IMG/VR virus record: IMGVR_UViG_3300050132_000094
Coordinates: 1 to 37,144 of that record
DNA: 37,144 nt
Origin: a virus
Strand: one strand, 5' to 3'
Shown: positions 1 to 4,602 of the stretch, one piece after another
How positions within the stretch are numbered: position 1 is the first letter of the stretch
Layout: the number at the start of each line of letters is the position of its first letter
Notes under the pieces: model-generated
Databases searched by the model: none
Told to the model about the DNA's origin: nothing
The model's input: only the letters and a program-made list of their open reading frames with translations
Translations under genes and position numbers: made by a program

Positions 1-166
1 GGTTGGCGCCGCGCAGGTTGGCGCCGCGCAGGTTGGCGCCGCGCAGGTTGGCGTCGCTCAGGTTGGCGTCGCTCAAATCCGCACGCTCGCCGCCATCTTC
101 GCCAAGGCACCAGGCTTTATGTTTGCCGAGGATTTCGGCGAGTTGTTCGGTAGTGAAGGTTTTCAT
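1..166 (-). CDS. Pentapeptide-repeat protein, C-terminus off the window
   Basis: Leftward gene starting at ATG 166 and still open at base 1, so only the first 55 codons are present. The start follows a GGAG 6 nt upstream. After an N-terminal stretch beginning MKTFTTEQLAEILGKHKAWC, the chain becomes tandem five-residue units of the form A-N-L-R/S-G/D, the A(D/N)LXX pattern of pentapeptide-repeat proteins, which fold as right-handed quadrilateral beta helices. The DNA shows this as 15-bp repeats at 2-75. Members of this fold include gyrase-protecting DNA mimics such as Qnr and MfpA, but many have unknown roles; nothing seen here decides the function. It lies downstream of PL and so should be an early leftward gene. 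The fold is clear; the function is not assigned. Confidence 0.8.
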   Translation of the reverse strand, partial: MKTFTTEQLAEILGKHKAWCLGEDGGERADLSDANLSDANLRGANLRGANLRGAN

Positions 167-184
167 TTTTTGCTCCGTGCCCGG

Positions 185-406
185 TTAATTTCCGTCTGCA
201 CCCGTCACCAGGTACAGAGGTGAAATGTTCGGCCCGGTCCCGCAACTGGCGTCAGACCCGGTTTGTTGCGTAAGCAGATTCGTTGTCGCTAGGGGCGGCC
301 TGCCTTTCGGCTGATGCGCGGTCACATCGTCGGCACACTTTCCGCTGCCTGTGTAGGTGAAGGACGCAGTTCTCAGGCTCCGTGCGTCACACAGGTGAAT
401 CGCCAA
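185..406 (-). CDS. Doubtful leader ORF behind an in-frame amber codon
   Basis: A 73-codon frame ending in TAA 18 nt before the pentapeptide gene. The only plausible initiation site is an excellent AGGAGG at about 425-430 followed by ATG at 415, but that frame reads Met-Lys-TAG before running on as Leu-Ala-Ile-His-Leu-Cys. The long frame therefore needs either initiation at TTG 406, amber readthrough, or is not translated. The composition (many Thr, Gly, Ser; three Cys) matches no family I know. It could be a leader peptide or untranslated leader of the leftward operon. The coding call is low confidence. Confidence 0.3.
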   Translation of the reverse strand: MAIHLCDARSLRTASFTYTGSGKCADDVTAHQPKGRPPLATTNLLTQQTGSDASCGTGPNISPLYLVTGADGN

Positions 407-411
407 CTACT

Positions 412-573
412 TCATGACTTGGTTCCTCCTATTAGTGTTTGTTCCGCCCCACACAAATCTTCCGAGTCGTCTCTCACCGGCGTCGCACATTTCGTGTTCG
501 ATGCTGTTCCAGTTTGTTTGTGTGGTTTGGCGTACTCGCATGAGGGAGTACGGCAGGTATCCAGATCCTGCAT
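412..573 (-). CDS. Doubtful 53-residue leader ORF
   Basis: An open frame from ATG 573 to TGA 412-414 on the minus strand in the PL leader. Its stop overlaps the ATG at 415 (ATGA), and its last codons include the AGGAGG serving that ATG, so the two could be translationally coupled. The peptide starts MQDLDTCRTPSCEYAKP and has four Cys. I see no Shine-Dalgarno in front of its own ATG. It occupies the position of lambda N but lacks an obvious Arg-rich N-terminus. It may be chance. Confidence 0.2.
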   Translation of the reverse strand: MQDLDTCRTPSCEYAKPHKQTGTASNTKCATPVRDDSEDLCGAEQTLIGGTKS

Positions 574-597
574 GGGCGACGGTTTAGCTTTCTCACC

Positions 598-647
598 ACC
601 GGGTTAGCCGGTACGTCACTGGGTCACGTCAGATTGTGTAAAGAGCG
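598..647 (-). promoter_or_regulatory. Candidate nutL antitermination site (boxA plus boxB-like hairpin)
   Basis: On the minus strand, about 55 nt after the predicted PL start, the transcript contains CGCTCTTTACACA (647 downward), very close to lambda nutR boxA (CGCTCTTACACA). About 25 nt further on comes ACCGG-CTAAC-CCGGT (612-598), a 5-bp stem with a 5-nt loop, the size of a lambda boxB. The loop does not have the GNRNA form recognised by lambda N, and I find no N protein in the window. The boxA match is seen directly; its role is inferred. Confidence 0.45.
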
Positions 648-701
648 AAGACCTTAATAAGGCCCTATCGCTGCTTCGGTGGTTTGTCGCGGCGATGGGT
701 A

Positions 702-731
702 TAGTTAACCATCGGTATATTTCTACGTCAA
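702..731 (-). promoter_or_regulatory. PL-like leftward early promoter
   Basis: The minus strand has TTGACG at 731-726 and, 17-18 bp on, TTAACT/TAACTA (708-702). Both elements lie within the two repressor operator copies at 705-744, so bound repressor would cover the promoter. It points toward the boxA site and the pentapeptide gene. The -35 is good and the -10 only fair. Confidence 0.5.
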
Positions 732-744
732 TACCGATGGTTAA
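705..744. promoter_or_regulatory. OL: two inverted copies of the CI operator
   Basis: TTAACCATCGGTAT at 705-718 and its exact reverse complement ATACCGATGGTTAA at 731-744 form a perfect 14-bp inverted repeat with a 12-bp gap. Each 14-mer is itself a quasi-palindrome (ACC-N3-GGT core). The same element occurs at 3010-3071 between cI and cro, which identifies it as the repressor/Cro operator. The arrangement parallels lambda OL. Confidence 0.75.
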
Positions 745-782
745 TTTATTTTTGGTAGGCGTGAGGTATCATTTTGCCTTCA

Positions 783-798
783 CTGTGCGGATATACAG
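783..798 (+). promoter_or_regulatory. LexA (SOS) box
   Basis: CTGTGCGGATATACAG fits CTG-N10-CAG. The right half (ATATACAG) matches the LexA consensus perfectly and the left half keeps CTGT. It sits 14 nt before the ATG of the DUF1654 gene, just ahead of its ribosome site, and would block that transcript until SOS induction. Confidence 0.6.
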
Positions 799-812
799 CA
801 TGAGAGGTAGGC

Positions 813-1127
813 ATGAGCAGGGCGCAGAAAGCTAAGCCAGCAGTACGAGCTGAGATGTCCGGCGTAGAGCGCTTAGGGTTGCGCGTATCGTCGATGATCA
901 ACTCGCCGCGCGCGCAAGATAGGTGCTCGGCGGTAATTCATCGCCTGGATACGGACCGGGACGCTGAGTGGATCGAGGTTATGGAGCGGCTATCCGAAAC
1001 GGATGGAGTGAGCATGATTTTTCAAGATGATGGCGGGGTTTTGCTGGAATGGGAGACGCTTAGCGATGAGGATCGCGTGATAGAAGCGAGTGAGATCGAG
1101 TTGATAGAAGAGGCGACACCTTTCTAG
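813..1127 (+). CDS. DUF1654 family protein, SOS-boxed
   Basis: A 104-residue protein preceded by GAGAGGTAGGC. Residues of about 18-82 carry the DUF1654 pattern as I recall it: an ERLGLRV segment, 'INSPRAQDR', an 'RLDTDRDAEW' turn, then 'SETDGVSM...DDGGVLLEW'. I know this family from Pseudomonas genomes and their phages; its biochemical role is not established. The C-terminus is acidic (many Glu/Asp). The gene is monocistronic, pointing right. It is bounded upstream by OL and a LexA box and downstream by hairpins that serve the opposite strand. The promoter position suggests double control by phage repressor and LexA. Family assignment is fairly sure; function unknown. Confidence 0.75.
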   Translation: MSRAQKAKPAVRAEMSGVERLGLRVSSMINSPRAQDRCSAVIHRLDTDRDAEWIEVMERLSETDGVSMIFQDDGGVLLEWETLSDEDRVIEASEIELIEEATPF

Positions 1128-1138
1128 CTGCAAGGAAA

Positions 1139-1159
1139 AGCCCGCTCAATCGGCGGGCT
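1139..1159 (-). terminator. Second leftward terminator-like hairpin
   Basis: AGCCCGC (1139-1145) pairs with GCGGGCT (1153-1159) across a 7-nt loop. Read leftward, it is followed by TTTTCC. It lies behind the stronger hairpin at 1202-1226 and could back it up, separating the repressor operon from the DUF1654 gene. Confidence 0.6.
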
Positions 1160-1197
1160 CATCTATCGGTTAGGCGGGGGAGGTAGAATCGTAGGCA

Positions 1198-1228
1198 ATA
1201 AAAAGCCCGGTGGTTGGCCGGGCTTTGC
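1198..1228 (-). terminator. Terminator of the cI operon
   Basis: AAAGCCCGG (1202-1210) and CCGGGCTTT (1218-1226) form a 9-bp stem with a 7-nt loop. In the leftward direction the stem runs into TTTTTATT. It begins at the stop codon of the 1229-1705 gene, so it ends the cI-operon transcript. Confidence 0.85.
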
Positions 1229-1705
1229 TTATTTAGCTGGAGCTGGCGGCGGCGGTGCCGCTTCTGCCTTCCCTGCCTGATAAGCAGAAATAGTGGTGCC
1301 GATTGCGCTAAGCGTGTTGGCCTGGGTTGCAAAGTAGGCGCCAACAAGAATCGCTGCTACCGCAAGCAGCTGAACACCTACGGCTGCCCAGTAGTTTGAT
1401 TTGACAGTAGCTGCCGACTCTGCAGCTTTCGTGGCCCTTACTGCGATATCTTCAATCCGCTTGTCGCGCTCCACTTGATTATCCATGAAGGATCTAACTC
1501 GATCATCAAGGCCTTTCATGCGCTCGTCAGTCAGCTCTCTCTGCGCAGCCATATCCCGACGAAGCTGTTCGTCTCGAAGCTGGAGTTCGTGGCGGTAGTC
1601 GGTGATATCTGTCATAGGCTGAATATTAGGCTCATTGATCTGTGAGTCAACCTTGAGAAATTGACTAGTGTTTTCCTTGGTAATGACTACTGGCGCAAAA
1701 CTCAC
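1229..1705 (-). CDS. Coiled-coil single-pass membrane protein, rexB position
   Basis: A 158-residue protein in three parts. A polar N-terminus of about 35 residues comes first. A charged heptad-like coiled coil follows, about 38-100 (RDEQLRRDMAAQRELTDERM...). One hydrophobic segment, about 106-126 (WAAVGVQLLAVAAILVGAYF), precedes a short Ala/Pro-rich tail. It overlaps the upstream zinc-ribbon gene by 4 nt (ATGA), so translation is coupled; Met31 is a possible shorter start. It is the last gene of the cI operon. Lambda expresses its exclusion genes rexA/rexB from the same place and rexB is a membrane protein, but I see no sequence similarity to RexB. Superinfection exclusion is an inference from position and topology. 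Confidence 0.7.
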   Translation of the reverse strand: MSFAPVVITKENTSQFLKVDSQINEPNIQPMTDITDYRHELQLRDEQLRRDMAAQRELTDERMKGLDDRVRSFMDNQVERDKRIEDIAVRATKAAESAATVKSNYWAAVGVQLLAVAAILVGAYFATQANTLSAIGTTISAYQAGKAEAAPPPPAPAK

Positions 1706-1998
1706 TGGGAAGCCTCAGGGGTTTCGGGGTTGTGTTCAATCCAGTTTTTCACGACGCTCGCTTTGTGTGATCTAAGATAGCCACAGGCATTACAGTCAAG
1801 ATTTAATTTGTACCATGGTGCATCGCCAGAAAAGCTCGCGACCGGCTCAAGAAGGCAGTACGCTCCATCACCGCTATATATTTTGATATTCCACAGGTTC
1901 GTTTTGCACATTGGGCACTCGCCATCCTTGGTGAGCGCATTCAGAAATCGAATAGCATCCGCATAGGGAAGAATTCTCGCATCTTCAGGGTTAAACAT
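1702..1998 (-). CDS. Zinc-ribbon protein, rexA position
   Basis: A 98-residue protein starting at ATG 1998 behind TAAGGTG. Two CxxC pairs (Cys28/Cys31 in CPMC and Cys69/Cys72 in CNAC), about 38 residues apart, form a probable zinc ribbon, with an extra Cys48. The rest is short alpha/beta sequence with no motif I recognise. It is separated from the upstream repressor gene by about 118 bp without a promoter I can identify, so it is probably read from the repressor promoter in the lysogen. It is coupled to the downstream membrane-protein gene. The soluble-plus-membrane pair behind cI mirrors lambda rexA-rexB in layout only. Function unknown. Confidence 0.7.
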   Translation of the reverse strand: MFNPEDARILPYADAIRFLNALTKDGECPMCKTNLWNIKIYSGDGAYCLLEPVASFSGDAPWYKLNLDCNACGYLRSHKASVVKNWIEHNPETPEASQ

Positions 1999-2116
1999 TT
2001 CGCACCTTAAATTTGCGGGCCTTGTTCCAGCGCGCTGATTCAGTTTCGTTTTTCAATTAGCTAAACGGTTGCAGCTCGCACTCAACCCTACAAATCCCCG
2101 CCACGCCAGATAACGC

Positions 2117-2998
2117 TTAAGCCTTCCGGGCATTCCAAATCATCAAAACCTTGGCATGAATAGTCACGTCGTCCATTCTGGCTTCCTGGTCTTTATGGTT
2201 CACGTTGTCGGAAATCAACCAAAAACGCTCAGCATCCATCACCTGAACCCGCTTTATGTAAAGGCGCTCCAGCCAGGTCAGGACGTAAATACCATCGCCA
2301 GCAAATTCGCTAACTCCCCTATCTACGATAAGCGGGTCTTTGTCATTGATCGTGCCCTCCATGCTCTGACCCCAGCCGGTGATCATGGCGAGAGAGTGAG
2401 CAGAGGTGTACGAGATGCCTTTTTCGAGAAGTACATCTTCAGGGATGATGAGATTTCTTATCACCTCACTGTACTCGGCCGGGACTTGTCCGTGGCCCAT
2501 GGAGCCCCGAACATCGTATTGCCGAATAACAATCTCCCCAGGCCGAGCCTTCAGTCCTGAAAAGTCTGCCTGAATAACCTTGCCATGAACCTCTCCCGCT
2601 GCCGCGAGTGCAGCTGCCGCAATTTTCTCCTGAGCATCTAGGTCGAGATTCTTGCCCGCGTGCTTACGGATCATTTCCATAACCTTCTCAGCAGCACTTG
2701 ACCCGCTCGCAACCACGGCCTTAGCCGGAACACTGACCATGGCCGCTATTTCATCAGCTAGACGCTGACTAAATGCCGAGACGGGCTCGTCAAGCATTCG
2801 AGCAAGTACGGCGGCGAACTTGCTATTCAGCGGATTAATGCCCTTAAAGTAGAGATTGACGGCGGCAGGCGTCATTCCCGCCTCGTCGGCGATTTTCTTT
2901 TGACTGAGCTTCAGCTCGTTCTTCTTTGAGAGGAACAGCTCATGCGCGTCCGAGCACTCTTTGAGCAGTTCGGTAGGAAGGATTCGTTTCTTGGTCAT
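2117..2998 (-). CDS. cI: Lambda-type CI repressor with S24 peptidase domain
   Basis: A 293-residue repressor. An N-terminal basic arm (MTKKRILPTELL) precedes a helix-turn-helix domain at about 20-85. That domain follows lambda CI closely, including KKNEL-x-LSQ, ADEAGM, GIN-x-LN and a final E/A-FS-x-x-A-x-EI. The linker of about 90-150 contains an Ala-Gly pair (134-135) that could be the self-cleavage site. The C-terminal LexA/CI peptidase domain has Ser212 (GQSMEG) and Lys249 (LYIKR) as the likely catalytic dyad. I chose ATG 2998; an in-frame TTG at 3016 lies inside the promoter. It is divergent from cro with three operators between them. It maintains lysogeny and should be inactivated by RecA-stimulated self-cleavage. 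Confidence 0.92.
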   Translation of the reverse strand: MTKKRILPTELLKECSDAHELFLSKKNELKLSQKKIADEAGMTPAAVNLYFKGINPLNSKFAAVLARMLDEPVSAFSQRLADEIAAMVSVPAKAVVASGSSAAEKVMEMIRKHAGKNLDLDAQEKIAAAALAAAGEVHGKVIQADFSGLKARPGEIVIRQYDVRGSMGHGQVPAEYSEVIRNLIIPEDVLLEKGISYTSAHSLAMITGWGQSMEGTINDKDPLIVDRGVSEFAGDGIYVLTWLERLYIKRVQVMDAERFWLISDNVNHKDQEARMDDVTIHAKVLMIWNARKA

Positions 2999-2999
2999 C

Positions 3000-3012
3000 G
3001 CGGAAATGTATA
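3000..3012 (-). promoter_or_regulatory. PRM-like repressor promoter, apparently leaderless mRNA
   Basis: On the minus strand TATACA (3012-3007) is followed by 8 nt and then the repressor ATG at 2998, so transcription would start within about 2 nt of the start codon. The 17-bp-upstream position has no good -35 but overlaps the operator at 3033-3046. This is the arrangement of lambda PRM, a weak promoter activated by CI that makes a leaderless message. There is no Shine-Dalgarno before ATG 2998. Confidence 0.5.
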
Positions 3013-3071
3013 CCAATGGTTAAAAATAAGAAGAAACCATCGGTATTGATTAAAACTTAACAGATGGTTAA
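3010..3071. promoter_or_regulatory. OR: three CI/Cro operators
   Basis: Relative to ATACCGATGGTTAA, copies lie at 3010-3023 (1 mismatch), 3033-3046 (inverse orientation, two terminal mismatches) and 3058-3071 (3 mismatches). The first covers the PRM -10, the middle one lies between the promoters next to the PR -35, and the third covers the PR -10 region. Three unequal sites between divergent cI and cro follow the lambda OR plan. Confidence 0.75.
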
Positions 3072-3074
3072 TAT
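3046..3074 (+). promoter_or_regulatory. PR rightward early promoter
   Basis: TTGATT (3046-3051), a 17-bp spacer, then TAATAT (3069-3074), with the start near 3081. The operator at 3058-3071 overlaps the spacer and -10, so bound repressor would occlude it. It drives cro and the rightward early genes. Confidence 0.75.
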
Positions 3075-3102
3075 CGACCTCATCTACAGAAGAGGCATGA
3101 CC

Positions 3103-3297
3103 ATGAACGCGACTTCCCTCGACAAGTTCGTGGCTGACAAAGGGCAGTCCGAAGCCGCACGGCTTCTTCGGGTTACTGCTCCAGCCATTCACAAAGCCTT
3201 ATCGGCAAAACGGGACATTCAAGTGCTTGAGCTTCCAGATGGCAGCTTTCAAGCAAAAGAGCAGCGTCCATTTCCGTCGCAAAGATCAGCCGCTTAA
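3103..3297 (+). CDS. cro: Cro repressor
   Basis: A 64-residue protein, almost the size of lambda Cro (66). It shares the Cro outline: 'L-DKF...GQ-SEAARLL-V...AIHKAL' helix-turn-helix at about residues 12-38, a short beta hairpin with 'PDGSFQAKE', and the 'PFPS' tail before a basic end. ATG 3103 is preferred because AGAGG (3091-3095) is 7 nt away; ATG 3097 is only 1 nt from it. An earlier in-frame ATG at 3064 lies upstream of the predicted transcript start. As the first gene from PR it should bind the same operators as CI, turn down cI and commit to the lytic route. Confidence 0.9.
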   Translation: MNATSLDKFVADKGQSEAARLLRVTAPAIHKALSAKRDIQVLELPDGSFQAKEQRPFPSQRSAA

Positions 3298-3327
3298 ACC
3301 AATTCATCCCAGCAAGGAGCAATACCC

Positions 3328-3555
3328 ATGTTCGAGTGCCAGTCCCACAAACGCAGCGAGGTCAGCAAAGTGCGATATCGCCCAGATGAGATGTGTCAGC
3401 TGCGCCGCGAAGCGGCTTTGGCTGGCATGCAGTTAGCCACCTACATCAGAAAGCTTTCGATGCTTGGCCGAGAACTTGGCGCTGCCGACGTTATTCGCCA
3501 AATGAACGGCTTCGAAGATTCAGCACAGGAACAGGAACAGCATAAATCGGCCTGA
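3328..3555 (+). CDS. Small ribbon-helix-helix-like protein in the cII position
   Basis: A 75-residue protein with AAGGAG 10 nt before the ATG. Residues of about 13-42 (VSKVRYRPDEMCQLRREAAL plus AGMQLATYIRK) resemble a ribbon-helix-helix fold as in MobC/CopG-type proteins: a beta strand, then two helices with the turn at AGMQLATYI. The C-terminus is Gln/Glu-rich. Second gene of the PR transcript, where lambda has cII, so a regulatory DNA-binding role is likely but not shown. It is not a CII homologue by sequence. Confidence 0.65.
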   Translation: MFECQSHKRSEVSKVRYRPDEMCQLRREAALAGMQLATYIRKLSMLGRELGAADVIRQMNGFEDSAQEQEQHKSA

Positions 3556-3574
3556 AGGCCCTTTGGAGGGTCAA

Positions 3575-3796
3575 GTGTCCGAAAACTACTTCGACTGCCT
3601 GGTAGTAGGGGCTCAAGAAGAGGTGAGGCAACTCGCTTTAGATCTTGGATGGAGTCTTGATCAGGCAGCACGTCAGTACCTGCAAACGGCCAGCTCAATG
3701 GCAGCTATTCGCAGCGTTGAAAGAATGAGCCATAAGGCCCCTGTGCTAGCGATGGTGCAAGGGATGCCCCCTAAAAAGGGCCTCGATAGTGGCTAA
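3575..3796 (+). CDS. Hypothetical early protein
   Basis: I place the start at GTG 3575 because GGAGGG lies at 3565-3570; an in-frame TTG at 3563 would overlap that ribosome site. The 73-residue product starts MSENYFDCLVVGAQEEV and is mostly helical in composition, with a short basic C-terminus (PPKKGLDSG). No motif recognised. It is followed by a terminator at 3814-3843, so it ends the proximal PR segment unless antitermination occurs. Confidence 0.6.
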   Translation: MSENYFDCLVVGAQEEVRQLALDLGWSLDQAARQYLQTASSMAAIRSVERMSHKAPVLAMVQGMPPKKGLDSG

Positions 3797-3813
3797 GCCC
3801 GAATTTCAGACAT

Positions 3814-3843
3814 GAAAAAGCCGGGGTAAGAGCCCGGCCTTTT
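3814..3843 (+). terminator. Early rightward terminator (tR1-like)
   Basis: AAAAAGCCGGG, a short loop, then CCCGGCCTTTT (GCCGGG 3820-3825 pairs with CCCGGC 3833-3838). It separates cro and two small genes from the antirepressor and replication genes. Its place suits a site that early antitermination must pass. Confidence 0.75.
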
Positions 3844-3870
3844 GAACACAACTTAACTGAGGTCGATTAT

Positions 3871-4602
3871 ATGCAAACCGTAACCAGCGTCAATACCCCG
3901 CTCAATTTGCCGACACGTTTTGCGTTTCGGCAAAACGTGTCGCGCACGATGTCTTCCCGCGAAATTGCCGACCTGGTAGAGGCTCGGCACAATGATGTCA
4001 TCGCCACTATTGAGCGTCTTTTTGAGAAAGGCCTTTTACGATCTACCCGTAAAACCCGCAGAGAGGCTACAGGCGGGCGTCCGACCGACGTATATGACCT
4101 GAGCGAGCGAGATACCAATCTAGTCGTAGCCGGTTACAGCGATGAGCATCGCGCTCGGGTCATTGATCGCTGGCTTGAGCTTGAGTCACATCACCTTGTC
4201 ACGCTCCCTGATTTCTCAAATCCCGCCGCAGCAGCTCGTGCATGGGCTGAGCAGTTCGAGCTTCAACAGATTGCCAGCCAGGCCCTCATTGATGCCGCAC
4301 CAAAGATTGCGTTCGTTGACAGCTATGTCGAATCGACAGGCCTTAAAGGCTTCCGCCAGACCGCCAAATTGCTCAAGGCCAACGAATCACGCTTTCGTGA
4401 GTTCCTGATCGATAAACGAATCATGTATCGCCTTGGCGGTGAATGGCAGGCCTACCAGCCTCACATCGACGCAGGGCGCTTCGACAACAAGACCGGCACC
4501 TCTGATAGCGGTCACGCATTTAACCAAGCCAAATTCACTCCCAAGGGCGTCAACTGGGTTGCTGGGTTGTGGGCGCAACATAATCTTGAAGGTGAGCTTT
4601 GA
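3871..4602 (+). CDS. Rha-family regulator with KilAC (antirepressor) C-terminus
   Basis: A 243-residue protein. Residues of about 20-110 resemble the phage Rha regulatory domain (SSREIADLVEARHNDVIATI... then VYDLSERDTNLVVAGYSDE...). Residues of about 145-240 look like the KilAC/ANT domain common at the end of phage antirepressors (TGLKGFRQTAKLL, 'ESRFREFLIDKRIMYRLGGEWQAYQPH', GHAFNQAKFTPKGVNWV). Such proteins counter repressors or change host or phage gene expression. It follows the early terminator and overlaps the replication gene by a TGATG junction. Family assignment is firm; target unknown. Confidence 0.85.
   Translation: MQTVTSVNTPLNLPTRFAFRQNVSRTMSSREIADLVEARHNDVIATIERLFEKGLLRSTRKTRREATGGRPTDVYDLSERDTNLVVAGYSDEHRARVIDRWLELESHHLVTLPDFSNPAAAARAWAEQFELQQIASQALIDAAPKIAFVDSYVESTGLKGFRQTAKLLKANESRFREFLIDKRIMYRLGGEWQAYQPHIDAGRFDNKTGTSDSGHAFNQAKFTPKGVNWVAGLWAQHNLEGEL

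Noticed and set aside
2-75. Tandem 15-bp repeats at the left edge as a CRISPR or minisatellite
   Set aside because: The units are in frame and translate as A(N/D)L-type pentapeptide repeats on the minus strand; there are no spacers.
314-607. 97-codon rightward frame
   Set aside because: It runs antisense through the PL leader, boxB-like hairpin and ribosome site, has no Shine-Dalgarno and a Cys/Val-rich composition unlike a folded protein.
651-661. Palindrome CCTTAATAAGG as an operator
   Set aside because: Single copy, not repeated at the other control region, and not overlapping a promoter element I can support.
2999-3016. TTG 3016 as repressor start
   Set aside because: It overlaps the -10 region of the repressor promoter, and ATG 2998 gives the lambda-like basic arm directly at the N-terminus.
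3064-3102. Earlier start of cro at 3064
   Set aside because: It lies within the PR -35 to -10 interval, before the expected transcript start.
3291-3300. CGCTTAAACC after cro as a nutR boxA
   Set aside because: It lacks the CTCTT core and no boxB-like hairpin follows.
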